This document shows positions 8,401-17,553 of a stretch of DNA of 64,000 nt, one piece after another. The stretch is taken from assembly GCA_002337045.1 (NCBI GenBank), contig DDFF01000012.1, forward strand, positions 160,682 to 224,681, read 5' to 3'. A model generated the notes under the pieces. It did not search any database. It saw only the letters and a program-made list of their open reading frames with translations, and had not been told where the DNA came from. A program made the translations under genes and the position numbers. The DNA is from Bacteroidetes bacterium UBA1935. Lineage in GTDB: Bacteria; Bacteroidota; Bacteroidia; Chitinophagales; Chitinophagaceae. Every line of letters begins with the position of its first letter. Positions within the stretch are counted from its first letter, which is position 1.

Positions 8401-9282
8401 ATGAATTTGCCGCAAAAATCTTTCGGAGCATCTGAGTTAATACTTACTGATCGCGGCACTATCTACCACCTCAACCTGAAACCTGAACAACTAGCAGACA
8501 CCGTATTGCTGGTTGGAGACCCTGCACGTGTTGCTGAAGTATCAAAAAGATTTGATAAGATAGAACACAAAACGCAGCACAGAGAATTCATTACACACAC
8601 AGGCTTTATAGGCAATAAAAGAATAACCGTTATCAGTACTGGTATTGGTACAGATAACATAGATATTGTCATGAACGAATTGGATGCTTTGGTGAATATC
8701 GATTTTAAAACACGGAGCATCAAGCCACAAACAAAAAGCCTGAACATCATAAGGCTGGGCACTTGCGGTGCACTGCATGAAGATACCCCTGTAGACAGTA
8801 TGATAGTATCTTCTTATGCAATAGGCATAGATAATCTTATGCATTACTACAGGCCTGAAAACAATACAGATGAGCAATACATACTGCACGAATTTGCTTT
8901 GCATACCAGACTGCAAAACAACCATATCATCCCATACATAGCAGAGGCATCTATCCAACTGCGCAAATATTTCGGCAATCAGTTTTTGCATGGCATTACA
9001 GTTACTACACCTGGCTTCTACGGTCCGCAAGCCAGAGCCATGCGTATACCCATCAGCCAACCCAACATGATGGATGCATTGTCAAGTTTCAACAGCCGCA
9101 ATATGCGCGTACTGAATTTTGAAATGGAGACATCTGCACTTTACGGACTTGGCAAAGTATTTCAGCACCATTGCTTGTCTGTTAGCACAGTCATCAATAA
9201 CAGAGCAACCAAAACTTTTTCGTGCAATATGCAGCATGCCGTTGATAATATGATCGGATATACCCTAGAAGCCATTCTGTAG
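8401..9282 (+). CDS. Nucleoside phosphorylase (PNP/UDP family)
   Basis: Phosphorolysis of nucleosides to free base and ribose-1-phosphate, for nucleoside salvage in the cytoplasm. The 293-aa sequence has the phosphate-binding VGDPARV (residues 39-45), the STGIGTDNIDIVMNEL block, RLGTCGALHED and the ribose-binding NFEMETSALYGL near residue 240. The overall look is closer to uridine phosphorylase than to hexameric DeoD, but the substrate cannot be fixed by eye. It is divergent from tRNA-Cys, and lgt follows 62 bp later on the same strand. Confidence 0.88.
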   Translation: MNLPQKSFGASELILTDRGTIYHLNLKPEQLADTVLLVGDPARVAEVSKRFDKIEHKTQHREFITHTGFIGNKRITVISTGIGTDNIDIVMNELDALVNIDFKTRSIKPQTKSLNIIRLGTCGALHEDTPVDSMIVSSYAIGIDNLMHYYRPENNTDEQYILHEFALHTRLQNNHIIPYIAEASIQLRKYFGNQFLHGITVTTPGFYGPQARAMRIPISQPNMMDALSSFNSRNMRVLNFEMETSALYGLGKVFQHHCLSVSTVINNRATKTFSCNMQHAVDNMIGYTLEAIL

Positions 9283-9344
9283 TTGCAGAAACATTTAACA
9301 GGCAGTACATGCAGCAATAAAACAAATCAACTAATTTTACCCGC

Positions 9345-10412
9345 ATGTATCCTAATTTCGAATTTGCACTTGAGCAATTGACAGGTGCTGATGTGCCGGG
9401 CTTCCTGAGCATATTTCAGGTATTCGGCCTGTTTGTTGCATTTGCATTTCTTGCTGCAGCATGGGCACTCACTTCTGAACTGAAACGCAAAGAACAACTA
9501 GGCTTGCTACAACCAGTTCTCGGAAATGAAAAAGACAAGAAAACGGGCGAAACAAAACAGGTATGGATATATCCCCACCAGCGTGTTTCAGAAATAGTTA
9601 TTATTTGTGCAGTAGCGGGGCTTGCCGGTGCAAAGATTTTCAATGCACTGGAAACTTGGAATGATTTTATACAAGACCCGATAGGCAATCTTTTCTCTAG
9701 ATCAGGACTTACCTTTTATGGAGGCTTGATATGTGCTACACTTGTACTGGTTTACTATGCACGCAAATACAAAATAGGCTTTAAGCACTTGTGCGATGCC
9801 GCCGCACCTGCATTGATACTGGGTTATGGTGTTGGCCGTCTGGGCTGTCACTTTTCAGGAGACGGTGACTGGGGTATCTTCAATAGTGCATATATTACCT
9901 ACCCTGACGGATCACTGCATCTTGCAGCAGCAGGACAATATGAGCAAATGCTGGATATGGCCAAAGGGTATTTTGCCAACAATTTCCCTGGTACAGTACC
10001 ACATATATATGCTCCTGCACCATCTTGGCTGCCCGATTGGTTGTATGCAATGAACTATGCACACAATGTAAACAGCGAGGGCGTTGCTATAACCAACTGT
10101 ACAGGCAATTTCTGTGCAGTGTTGCCAGTTGGTGTATTCCCCACTCCACTATACGAGGCTGTAGTTTGTATTGGAATATTCGGCTTCCTGTGGGCAATAC
10201 GCAGAAAGATAACTGTGCCTTGGCAGATGTTCGGTATCTATCTTGTATTTAATGGCACAGAACGCTTCTTAGTAGAAAAGATTCGTGTGAATACGAAATA
10301 CGATCTCGGCTTCATCCACCCCACACAGGCAGAGATAATATCTACACTACTGATAATAGCAGGTATATTACTGGTAGTACTCAACCGAAAGAAAGCAACA
10401 ACAAACACATAA
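9345..10412 (+). CDS. lgt: Prolipoprotein diacylglyceryl transferase
   Basis: Transfers diacylglycerol from phosphatidylglycerol to the lipobox Cys of prelipoproteins, the first step of lipoprotein maturation in the inner membrane. The 355-aa protein has about seven hydrophobic segments. The Lgt signature region appears as GYGVGRLGCHFSGDGDWG near residues 160-180, a Bacteroidota variant of the GRxGN...E motif. Later blocks NGTERFLVEKIRVN and HPTQAEIIS near the C-terminus are also typical. It is larger than the roughly 290-aa proteobacterial enzyme because of a loop of about 60 residues after the signature. It ends in a bidirectional terminator shared with map. Confidence 0.93.
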   Translation: MYPNFEFALEQLTGADVPGFLSIFQVFGLFVAFAFLAAAWALTSELKRKEQLGLLQPVLGNEKDKKTGETKQVWIYPHQRVSEIVIICAVAGLAGAKIFNALETWNDFIQDPIGNLFSRSGLTFYGGLICATLVLVYYARKYKIGFKHLCDAAAPALILGYGVGRLGCHFSGDGDWGIFNSAYITYPDGSLHLAAAGQYEQMLDMAKGYFANNFPGTVPHIYAPAPSWLPDWLYAMNYAHNVNSEGVAITNCTGNFCAVLPVGVFPTPLYEAVVCIGIFGFLWAIRRKITVPWQMFGIYLVFNGTERFLVEKIRVNTKYDLGFIHPTQAEIISTLLIIAGILLVVLNRKKATTNT

Positions 10413-10413
10413 G

Positions 10414-10439
10414 AAAAAAGCCCCGAATTCGGGGCTTTT
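10414..10439. terminator. Bidirectional terminator between lgt and map
   Basis: AAAAGCCCCGAA pairs with TTCGGGGCTTTT as a near-perfect palindrome, with A-run before and T-run after. It lies between the convergent stop codons of lgt and map and can end both transcripts, including the long ribosomal protein operon. Confidence 0.9.
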
Positions 10440-10444
10440 CGATA

Positions 10445-11284
10445 TTATGATGCAGGAGTATCAATTGGATCCAAATGACCTGTATTAAGCTCCTTATTAG
10501 CCCTTTCTGCGGCTTCTATTGGTACGAAGCTGGATAGTGCCTCGCCTTTATTCTTGCCCACGCGTGTGGTATGTTCATAATGCACTGATGGTTTGCCATC
10601 TGCTGTCACGATTGTCCACCCGTCTTCCAATGTCAGTACATCGCGTGTACCAAGGTTTATCATCGGTTCTATAGCAAGTACAGTATTCTCTTTCAAACGC
10701 TTACCATCACCACGGCGTCCGTAGTTTGGCACCTGCGGGTCTTCGTGCAGCTTTTTACCTACACCATGTCCTACCAGTTCGCGCACTACACCATAGCCAT
10801 GCTCACGGTTTGTATAGTTCTCTACTGCAAAAGATATATCGCCAATCCTGTTACCCTCGTGTGCTTCGGCTACAGCTCTTGCAAGCGATTCTTTGGTAAC
10901 ACGCATCAGTTTCAACAATTCAGGCTTCACATTACCTATAGCAAATGTATAAGCATGATCGCCATGATAACCATTCATGTAAACACCACAGTCTACAGAA
11001 ATAATATCACCATCTTTCAATTCATAATTGCTCGGGAAACCGTGAACAACAACTTCGTTCACAGAAATACAAAGCGAAGCCGGGAATGGGGAATATGAAG
11101 GACCATAACCTTTAAAAGAAGGAATACCACCGTTATCACGTATAAACTCCTCTGCCATCTTATCGATAGATGCAGTGGTAATACCGGGCCTTAAAAAGTT
11201 TGCCACCTGTGTTAAGGTGGCAGTGACTGTTAAAGCGCTTTTGCGTATTAGTTCAATTTCGTCTTTAGTTCTAATATGTATCAT
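10445..11284 (-). CDS. map: Methionine aminopeptidase, type I
   Basis: Removes the initiator Met from nascent proteins at the ribosome. The five metal ligands are visible: Asp in SVDCG, Asp in GDHAYTF, His in ELVGHGVG, Glu in IEPM and Glu in HYEHT. The protein (279 aa) carries a short C-terminal tail of about 30 residues beyond the catalytic fold (AERANKELNTGHLDPIDTPAS region) that is not needed for catalysis in the family. It is the last gene of the ribosomal protein operon, 17 bp after secY, the usual place in bacteria. Confidence 0.96.
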   Translation of the reverse strand: MIHIRTKDEIELIRKSALTVTATLTQVANFLRPGITTASIDKMAEEFIRDNGGIPSFKGYGPSYSPFPASLCISVNEVVVHGFPSNYELKDGDIISVDCGVYMNGYHGDHAYTFAIGNVKPELLKLMRVTKESLARAVAEAHEGNRIGDISFAVENYTNREHGYGVVRELVGHGVGKKLHEDPQVPNYGRRGDGKRLKENTVLAIEPMINLGTRDVLTLEDGWTIVTADGKPSVHYEHTTRVGKNKGEALSSFVPIEAAERANKELNTGHLDPIDTPAS

Positions 11285-11301
11285 GTACGCTAATCAAAAT
11301 A

Positions 11302-12654
11302 TTATACTGTAGCTCCTGCACTCTGGCGACCGGTGATGCGTCCTGTTTTCATCAGACCATCGTATTGGCGCATCAGCAGATGGCTTTCAATTTGTTGCAG
11401 TGTATCAAGGATAACACCAACACCAATCAGCATTGATGTACCACCAAAAAACGATGCAAAACCACTGGTTACACCCAGTAAACCAGCTATACCAGGAAGA
11501 ATACCTGCAATAGCAAGGAACATAGCACCCGGAAGTGTAATACGGTCCATGATAGTTGCAATGTAATCAGCTGTTGGTTCTCCAGGTTTCACACCAGGGA
11601 TAAAACTATTATTGCGTTTCAGGTTATCAGCCATTTCAGTCGGGTTGAATATCAACGCCGTGTAGAAATAAGTGAATGCAATTACCAACACAGCATACAT
11701 GATATTGTACCACATAGACTGAGGGTTAGACAATGCCTTGATGAAACCTTGTGCAGTTTCGTTTTCACCAAATGCAAAACCTGTAACGGTAGCAGGAATG
11801 AAAAGTATAGCTTGCGCAAAGATGATTGGCATTACACCTGAAGAGTTTACTTTCAAAGGTATGAAATCGCGTGCGCCGGAAACTTCTTTAGCAGCGTTGT
11901 TACTACCAATGATGCGGCGTGCATAGTTCAGCGGTATTTTACGTGTACCTTGTGTCAGCAATATCAGACCAACGATAACTGCGATAAATACAGCAATCTC
12001 AATCAGGAATATCAGCAGACCACCGCCACCACCGATGTTTTTAGCGTCGAACTCTTGTACTATAGAGTGTGGCAAACGAGCAAGGATACCCACCATGATG
12101 ATGAGAGATGTACCATTACCAATACCTTTATCAGTTATTTTTTCACCCATCCACATTACAAACAATGTACCCGCCGTCAATACAACAACTGTGGATAACC
12201 AGAACAGGAATGCACTGAATTCAGGAACAATAGCACCAGCGGTTTGCGTACGGAGGTAAGCGACATAAGCACTTGCCTGAAACGCAGTAACAACAACTGT
12301 AAGGTAACGAGTGTATTGATTGATTTTTTTACGACCACTTTCTTCGCGTTGCATTTTAGCAAACTGAGGAATAACAATACCTGCAAGCTGCATAAAGATA
12401 GATGCAGAGATATAAGGCATAACACCTAACGCAAATATAGAAGCACGGCTGAAAGCACCGCCAGCAAACATGTTGAACAAGCCCAACAGACCACTTTGGC
12501 CGCTGTCTAATGCAAGCATATTAGGGTTGATGCCCGGGAGGGTAATATAGCAACCTACACGGTATACTAATACCAGCAATAGCGTAAACAGGATTCGCTT
12601 GCGGAGTTCTTCTATACTCCAGATATTCTTAAGCGTTTCAATTAGTTTCTTCAC
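11302..12654 (-). CDS. secY: Protein translocase subunit SecY
   Basis: Central channel of the Sec translocon in the inner membrane. The 450-aa sequence shows the ten membrane helices of the family, the plug-region start (RVGCYITLPGINP), the conserved GxxPYISASIFMQL of helix 2, and the cytoplasmic loops with RRIIGSN and FNPTEMADNLKR. It follows rplO as in most bacterial spc operons, but is separated from it by an 87-bp gap containing a strong stem-loop. Confidence 0.97.
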   Translation of the reverse strand: MKKLIETLKNIWSIEELRKRILFTLLLVLVYRVGCYITLPGINPNMLALDSGQSGLLGLFNMFAGGAFSRASIFALGVMPYISASIFMQLAGIVIPQFAKMQREESGRKKINQYTRYLTVVVTAFQASAYVAYLRTQTAGAIVPEFSAFLFWLSTVVVLTAGTLFVMWMGEKITDKGIGNGTSLIIMVGILARLPHSIVQEFDAKNIGGGGGLLIFLIEIAVFIAVIVGLILLTQGTRKIPLNYARRIIGSNNAAKEVSGARDFIPLKVNSSGVMPIIFAQAILFIPATVTGFAFGENETAQGFIKALSNPQSMWYNIMYAVLVIAFTYFYTALIFNPTEMADNLKRNNSFIPGVKPGEPTADYIATIMDRITLPGAMFLAIAGILPGIAGLLGVTSGFASFFGGTSMLIGVGVILDTLQQIESHLLMRQYDGLMKTGRITGRQSAGATV

Positions 12655-12696
12655 TTGGAACTGTAGTTAATCAAAAATGAAATGCGAATAAACGAT

Positions 12697-12726
12697 AAAA
12701 GACGCATTTTACCAAATGCGTCTTTT
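12697..12726 (-). terminator. Stem-loop with T-run between rplO and secY
   Basis: AAAAGACGCATTT pairs perfectly with AAATGCGTCTTTT around a 4-nt loop. On the minus strand the arm ends in TTTT, so it has the form of an intrinsic terminator inside the operon, 16 bp after the rplO stop. It may lower expression of secY-map relative to the ribosomal proteins or mark a processing site. Confidence 0.7.
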
Positions 12727-12741
12727 AGAAATAGAATTAGC

Positions 12742-13188
12742 TTAAACCAGTTCTACTGAGCCGCCTGCAGCTTCGATAGCTTGTTTAGCCTTTTCGCTGA
12801 TAGCGTTGACTTTGAATACCATTTTAGTCTTCATTTCGCCTGCACCAAGGATCTTAACCAGATCTGTGCGGCTGATGAGGCCATTGATATAAAGATTGTC
12901 AAGAGAAAACTCCTGAATAGCGTAACGCTCGATCAGGAAATCTAATTGACCCAGATTGAAAACTTTATATTCAACACGGTTCATGTTTTTGAAACCACGT
13001 TTTGGCATACGGCGTTGGATTGGCATCTGACCACCTTCGTGACCTACTTTACGACTGTAACCGGTGTTTGACTGAGCACCTTTGTTACCACGTGTAGATG
13101 TGCCACCATGGCCGCTACCTTCACCACGACCGATACGTTTTACTTTGTGTACTGAACCTTCTGCAGGTTTGAGATTGTGCAATTGCAT
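12742..13188 (-). CDS. rplO: 50S ribosomal protein L15
   Basis: Large-subunit protein of 148 aa. The Gly-rich N-terminal extension that threads into 23S rRNA is evident (RIGRGEGSGHGGTSTRGNKG), followed by GGQMPIQRRMPKRGFKN and the C-terminal SEKAKQAIEAAGG. It precedes secY and follows rpmD, as usual for the spc operon. Confidence 0.97.
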   Translation of the reverse strand: MQLHNLKPAEGSVHKVKRIGRGEGSGHGGTSTRGNKGAQSNTGYSRKVGHEGGQMPIQRRMPKRGFKNMNRVEYKVFNLGQLDFLIERYAIQEFSLDNLYINGLISRTDLVKILGAGEMKTKMVFKVNAISEKAKQAIEAAGGSVELV

Positions 13189-13246
13189 AGTTTACAATTT
13201 TTGAACTTGCGCGGAATGTAAAACCGCTCGCAAATCAGTTAATGAA

Positions 13247-13432
13247 TTAAGCTTTTACTTCTTCTACTTTCACCAGGTGATTAACGGTACGAACCATACC
13301 CAGTATCTGAGGCGTAGCTTCCACTTCTACAGAAGCGTGCATTTTACGCAGGCCCAGCGCTACAAGCGTACGCTTTTGGCGTTCAGGACGGTCAATTCCG
13401 CTCTTCGTCTGTGTAATTTTAATTTTAGCCAT
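13247..13432 (-). CDS. rpmD: 50S ribosomal protein L30
   Basis: Large-subunit protein of 61 aa with the typical opening MAKIKITQTKSGIDRPERQK and the VRTVNHLVKVEEV end. ATG 13432 is chosen. An in-frame ATG six codons upstream (13450) would add MNYNSV, which is outside the family consensus. It lies between rpsE and rplO. Confidence 0.95.
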   Translation of the reverse strand: MAKIKITQTKSGIDRPERQKRTLVALGLRKMHASVEVEATPQILGMVRTVNHLVKVEEVKA

Positions 13433-13481
13433 GACGCTATTATAATTCAAGAGTTAAAATTCGATTATCAAACAACAGTTA

Positions 13482-14000
13482 TTAACCGTTGAATACTTTT
13501 TTCAGGCTTACGTTACGTTGTCTTGCAACAGTAACCGGCTCGCGCAGCATACCCAGTGCAACGAAAGTAGCTTTAACCACGTTGTGAGGGTTAGCAGAAC
13601 CTAAAGACTTAGACAGTACGTCTGTAACACCTGCAGCTTCCAACACAGCGCGCATGCTACCACCTGCGATAACGCCGGTACCGTGTGCAGCTGGTTTAAT
13701 CAAAACTTTAGCAGCACCTTCTTTAGCAAATTGCTCGTGAGGGATAGTACCATTCATTACCGGTACTTTTATCAGGTTTTTCTTAGCGTCATCTATACCT
13801 TTGGTGATGGCTTCCTGTACTTCTTTTGCCTTGCCTAGACCGTGGCCTACCACACCTTGACCATTACCTACAACCACCAATGCAGAAAAGCTGAATGCAC
13901 GGCCACCTTTAGTGGTTTTTACCACACGGTTGATAGCCACTACCTTTTCATGCAGTTCCAGGTCTCCGGCTTTTACGCGATTTAATTGTGTCTTCGCCAT
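13482..14000 (-). CDS. rpsE: 30S ribosomal protein S5
   Basis: Small-subunit protein (172 aa) involved in decoding accuracy and mRNA entry. It shows the double-stranded RNA-binding start (LHEKVVAINRVVKTTKGGR), the GNGQGVVGHGLGKAKEV loop and the C-terminal VLSKSLGSANPHNVVKATF. It sits between rplR and rpmD. Confidence 0.97.
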   Translation of the reverse strand: MAKTQLNRVKAGDLELHEKVVAINRVVKTTKGGRAFSFSALVVVGNGQGVVGHGLGKAKEVQEAITKGIDDAKKNLIKVPVMNGTIPHEQFAKEGAAKVLIKPAAHGTGVIAGGSMRAVLEAAGVTDVLSKSLGSANPHNVVKATFVALGMLREPVTVARQRNVSLKKVFNG

Positions 14001-14036
14001 TATATTTCTAAAAGAAAAAGTTAAACAATGTTATAA

Positions 14037-14396
14037 TTAGAATTTCAAACCACCTTCACGTGCGCCGTCTGCTACAGACTTAACACGGCCATGATACAAA
14101 TAACCACCACGGTCAAAGGTGCAAGCCTCGATACCCAGCGCGATTGCTTTCTGGGCGATTGCTTTACCAACCATTGCAGACTTTTCAGATTTTGTACCTT
14201 TTTGCGCAGCGATATCTTTCTGACGAGAGTTTGCAGCAGCCAGTGTTGTGCCTGTTGCGTCATCTATCAGTTGAACGTAGATATCCTTGTTGCTACGGAA
14301 TACAGAAAGGCGTGGTTTTTGAGCTGTGCCAACAACTTTGGCACGAATGCGCCAACGCAATTTCTGACGGCGGAGTACTTTTGGATCTAATGACAT
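14037..14396 (-). CDS. rplR: 50S ribosomal protein L18
   Basis: 5S rRNA-binding protein of 119 aa. Visible family blocks are RRQKLRWRIRAKV, KPRLSVFRSNKDIYVQLIDD and the C-terminal FDRGGYLYHGRVKSVADGAR. It follows rplF after a 111-bp gap that contains a stem-loop, a longer gap than elsewhere in this operon. Confidence 0.97.
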   Translation of the reverse strand: MSLDPKVLRRQKLRWRIRAKVVGTAQKPRLSVFRSNKDIYVQLIDDATGTTLAAANSRQKDIAAQKGTKSEKSAMVGKAIAQKAIALGIEACTFDRGGYLYHGRVKSVADGAREGGLKF

Positions 14397-14473
14397 TTTT
14401 TATCTATTTTTTTACGGGCTCACGCTGCTTGTGGCTTTGTGGCTACCGAAATGTTTACAAAATTTATAAATAC

Positions 14474-14503
14474 AGTTATCACCCGCTGTTGCGGATGATA
14501 ACT
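14474..14503 (-). other. Stem-loop between rplF and rplR
   Basis: AGTTATCA pairs with TGATAACT and, after one mismatch, CCGC pairs with GCGG around a TGTT loop. It begins 4 bp after the rplF stop codon on the minus strand. No good T-run follows, so an mRNA processing or protective element, or a site for autogenous control, fits better than a terminator. Confidence 0.6.
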
Positions 14504-14507
14504 TTTA

Positions 14508-15062
14508 TTATTTACCAGCAGATTTACCAGCTTTACGACGAACAACCTCACCAACAAAGCGAACACCTTTACCTTTGTACGGTTCCGGTTTACGCAGGCT
14601 GCGGATTTTTGCAGCTACTGCACCAAGCAATTGTTTATCGATAGATTCCAGAATAATTTTAGGATTCTGACCTTTTTCTGCAGTTGCAGCAGCTTTGATT
14701 TCTTTTGGAAGATCAAAGATGATGTTGTGAGAAAAACCTAAAGCCATATCCAGTTGCTGACCTGTAACAGCAGCACGATAACCCACACCCACCAGCTCAA
14801 GTTCAGTTTTAAAACCTTCAGTTACACCAAGCATCATGTTTGACAACAGTGCGCGGTATAAGCCGTGCAGTGCGCGGTGACGTATTTGGTCTGTAGGACG
14901 AGTAACATTCAAAGTTTCACCTTCAACTTCAACTTTGATATCGCGGTCGATAGCTTGTTTCAGTTCACCTTTAGGACCTTTGAAGATCACTTCGTTAGCA
15001 GGAGTAACAGTAACAGTTACGCCTTTTGCAATTGTAATTGGTTTCTTACCTATACGAGACAT
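14508..15062 (-). CDS. rplF: 50S ribosomal protein L6
   Basis: Large-subunit protein (184 aa) near the GTPase centre. It starts MSRIGKKPITIAKGV and keeps the duplicated L6 domains; the C-terminal PEPYKGKGVRFVGEVVRRK matches the family signature for the rRNA contact. It follows rpsH after 91 bp that can form an imperfect ACCCTGAT/ATCAGGGGT pairing. Confidence 0.97.
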   Translation of the reverse strand: MSRIGKKPITIAKGVTVTVTPANEVIFKGPKGELKQAIDRDIKVEVEGETLNVTRPTDQIRHRALHGLYRALLSNMMLGVTEGFKTELELVGVGYRAAVTGQQLDMALGFSHNIIFDLPKEIKAAATAEKGQNPKIILESIDKQLLGAVAAKIRSLRKPEPYKGKGVRFVGEVVRRKAGKSAGK

Positions 15063-15153
15063 TGTCTACTATTTTATTTATTGCAGTAACCCTGATCGAT
15101 CAGCCTGTATAGGAACCGGCTTAATGTATCAGGGGTACCAGTGTTAAAATCTA

Positions 15154-15552
15154 TTAATAAATGTGGCACATAACTTCACCACCAACGTTGTTTGCACGTG
15201 CTTCTTTATCTGTCATTACACCTTTGGATGTAGAAACGATAGCGATACCCAGACCGCTCATTACACGTTTGATTTCTGTTGGCTTTGCGTACTGGCGCAG
15301 ACCCGGACGGCTAACGCGTTCCAATGCTTTGATTGCAGGTTCCTTTGTTTGAGGATTGTATTTCAAAGCTATTTTGATGATGCCTTGTTTGTTGTCATCT
15401 TCAAATTTGTATTTCAGGATATAACCTTTATCATAAAGGATTTCCGTGATACGCTTTTTAACATTCGAAGCAGGGATTTCTACGATGCGGTGACGAGCCA
15501 TTTGCGCGTTACGGATACGAGTAAGAAAATCTGCTATAGGATCTGTTACCAT
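15154..15552 (-). CDS. rpsH: 30S ribosomal protein S8
   Basis: Small-subunit 16S rRNA-binding protein (132 aa). Family blocks: MVTDPIADFLTRIRNAQMA at the start and the C-terminal IVSTSKGVMTDKEARANNVG. In Escherichia coli S8 represses the spc operon by binding its mRNA. Whether this holds here is not visible. Confidence 0.97.
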   Translation of the reverse strand: MVTDPIADFLTRIRNAQMARHRIVEIPASNVKKRITEILYDKGYILKYKFEDDNKQGIIKIALKYNPQTKEPAIKALERVSRPGLRQYAKPTEIKRVMSGLGIAIVSTSKGVMTDKEARANNVGGEVMCHIY

Positions 15553-15637
15553 TTCTTTTGTTGAGTTTTGTAAAGTTTTTAATTGTGTCTGGTTTCGGTT
15601 TTGAGTACTACTCTACCCGACCTTGATACGTTATAAA

Positions 15638-15907
15638 TTACCAGCTTGCTTTACGTACACCTGGTATTTTGCCATCCAATGCCATATCGCGGAAAATGTT
15701 ACGGCAGATACCGAAATGACGCATATATCCTTTAGGACGTCCGGTAAGCTGGCAACGGTTTTTCAAGCGAACTGCTGATGAATTCTTTGGAAGTTTATCC
15801 AAAGCAGCATAGTCACCTGCAGCTTTCAGGGCAGCACGCTTTTCAGCGAATTTTGCTACCATAGCTTCGCGTTTGCGTTGGCGGGCTTTTACTGATTCTC
15901 TAGCCAT
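15638..15907 (-). CDS. rpsN: 30S ribosomal protein S14 (zinc-independent type)
   Basis: Small-subunit protein of 89 aa. It is the long C-minus form without CxxC zinc ligands; the family block is RCQLTGRPKGYMRHFGICRN near residues 53-72. It lies 6 bp after rplE. Confidence 0.96.
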   Translation of the reverse strand: MARESVKARQRKREAMVAKFAEKRAALKAAGDYAALDKLPKNSSAVRLKNRCQLTGRPKGYMRHFGICRNIFRDMALDGKIPGVRKASW

Positions 15908-15913
15908 TTATTA

Positions 15914-16489
15914 TTAGTTGTTATCTTTTTTAATGTTTTTGAAAGGCAGGCCCAGTTCTTTCAGCAGTTCGTATGCCTCTTCATTAGTACGTGCTGTAGT
16001 AACGAAAGTAATATCCATACCACTGATGCGAGTTACCTTATCAATGTTGATTTCCGGGAAGATGATTTGCTCAGTAACACCCATTGTGTAGTTACCACGG
16101 CCATCGAATGATTTATCGTTAATACCTTTAAAGTCACGTACACGTGGCAAGGTAACAGCAACAAAACGATCCAGGAATTCGAACATATTTGTATGACGAA
16201 GCGTCACGCGGCAGCCAATTGGCATAGCCTTACGCAGCTTGAAGTTCGAGATATCTTTTTTAGACAATGTAGGTACTGCTTTCTGACCAGAGATGTTAGT
16301 CATTTCAGTTACCGCGTCGTCTATCAGTTTTTTATCAGAAACAGAACCTTTAACACCTTGGTTCAGGCATATCTTAACCAAACGAGGGCACTGCATAACT
16401 GTAGAGTAACCAAACTTTTTCATTAAAGCAGGTACTACTTCGTCTTTATACTTCTTCTGTAAGCGAGGTGTATATGTAGTCGTTGCCAT
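15914..16489 (-). CDS. rplE: 50S ribosomal protein L5
   Basis: 5S rRNA-binding protein of the central protuberance (191 aa). Family blocks include YSTVMQCPRLVKICLNQGV, KAMPIGCRVTLR and the C-terminal TFVTTARTNEEAYELL. Its start codon shares one base with the rplX stop (TAATG), so the two are translationally coupled. It is slightly longer than the usual 180 aa. Confidence 0.97.
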   Translation of the reverse strand: MATTTYTPRLQKKYKDEVVPALMKKFGYSTVMQCPRLVKICLNQGVKGSVSDKKLIDDAVTEMTNISGQKAVPTLSKKDISNFKLRKAMPIGCRVTLRHTNMFEFLDRFVAVTLPRVRDFKGINDKSFDGRGNYTMGVTEQIIFPEINIDKVTRISGMDITFVTTARTNEEAYELLKELGLPFKNIKKDNN

Positions 16490-16827
16490 TATTTAATTTC
16501 CTCCCCTGATTTTTTAGATATACGTTTAAAACCACCTTCAGTGCGTTCGCGTTTAATGCGAACCGGCGCTTTTTGTTTAGCATCCCACAGCATAACGTTA
16601 GAGATATGAATAGTAGCTTCTTCTTTAACGATACCGCCCTGAGGATTTTGCGCGTTTGGTTTCAGATGTTTCGTTACCATGTTTACGCCTTCTATAAGCA
16701 CACGGCTCTTCTGAGGGTAAACAGCCAACACCTTGCGTGGGTTGCTACGGTCTTTATCATCGCCGGCAATTACTACCACGTTATCACCTTTTTTGATGTT
16801 GAATTTTGGTTGAAATCTTTGTTTCAC
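16489..16827 (-). CDS. rplX: 50S ribosomal protein L24
   Basis: Assembly-initiator protein of the large subunit (112 aa) with a KOW motif (KKGDNVVVIAGDDKDRSNPRKV) at residues 12-33 and GVNMVTKHLKPNAQNPQGG after it. Overlaps rplE by one base at its 3' end. Confidence 0.96.
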   Translation of the reverse strand: MKQRFQPKFNIKKGDNVVVIAGDDKDRSNPRKVLAVYPQKSRVLIEGVNMVTKHLKPNAQNPQGGIVKEEATIHISNVMLWDAKQKAPVRIKRERTEGGFKRISKKSGEEIK

Positions 16828-16890
16828 AATGTTATTTTTTTAACGTTGAGGCCTTCACTACCCAAACGGGCGGCAAAGGTACAACAAATT

Positions 16891-17259
16891 TTACAATACT
16901 TCAGGTGCCAATGAAACTATTTTCATATAACCTTTATCGCGCAGCTCACGAGCTACCGGCCCGAAGATACGAGTACCGCGTGGTTCGTCAGAATTGTTCA
17001 GCAGTACTACTGCATTGTCATCAAAATTGATGTACGAACCATCTTTACGGCGCAATTTCTTTTTGGTACGAACGATAACAGCTTTAGATACAGTACCTTT
17101 TTTGATACCGCCACCTGGCAACGCGTCTTTCACGGTTACCACTATTTTATCTCCGATACCGGCATAGTCCTGGCCCGAGTTACCCAATACACGGATACAA
17201 AGTACTTCCTTTGCACCGCTATTGTCTGCTACATTGAGCCTTGATTCTTGTTGTATCAT
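16891..17259 (-). CDS. rplN: 50S ribosomal protein L14
   Basis: Highly conserved subunit-interface protein (122 aa). The sequence MIQQESRLNVADNSGAKEVL and the C-terminal RGTRIFGPVARELRDKGY are textbook L14. It follows rpsQ by 12 bp. Confidence 0.98.
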   Translation of the reverse strand: MIQQESRLNVADNSGAKEVLCIRVLGNSGQDYAGIGDKIVVTVKDALPGGGIKKGTVSKAVIVRTKKKLRRKDGSYINFDDNAVVLLNNSDEPRGTRIFGPVARELRDKGYMKIVSLAPEVL

Positions 17260-17271
17260 CTCTTAATAAGA

Positions 17272-17538
17272 TTACTTAGCTTTTTCAATAATTTCTACTA
17301 GGCGCCAGCGTTTTGTTTTGCTCAACGGGCGTGTTTCCATAATACGAACTGTATCGCCTACACCGGCAGTACTGCTTTCGTCGTGTGCATGGAATTTAGT
17401 CGTTTTTTTAACGAACTTTCCGTAAATCGGGTGTTTTACCTTACGCTCTACAGCTACAGTAATGGTTTTTTCCATTTTGCTGCTGCTCACAATCCCGATA
17501 CGGGTTTTTCTGCTTTTTCTTTCAGTCGTTGTTGACAT
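17272..17538 (-). CDS. rpsQ: 30S ribosomal protein S17
   Basis: Primary 16S rRNA-binding protein (88 aa). The signature GIVSSSKMEKTITVAVERKV and KFHAHDESSTAGVGDTVRIM are present. It follows rpmC by 15 bp. Confidence 0.97.
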   Translation of the reverse strand: MSTTTERKSRKTRIGIVSSSKMEKTITVAVERKVKHPIYGKFVKKTTKFHAHDESSTAGVGDTVRIMETRPLSKTKRWRLVEIIEKAK

Positions 17539-17553
17539 CTATAAAAAATTTAC

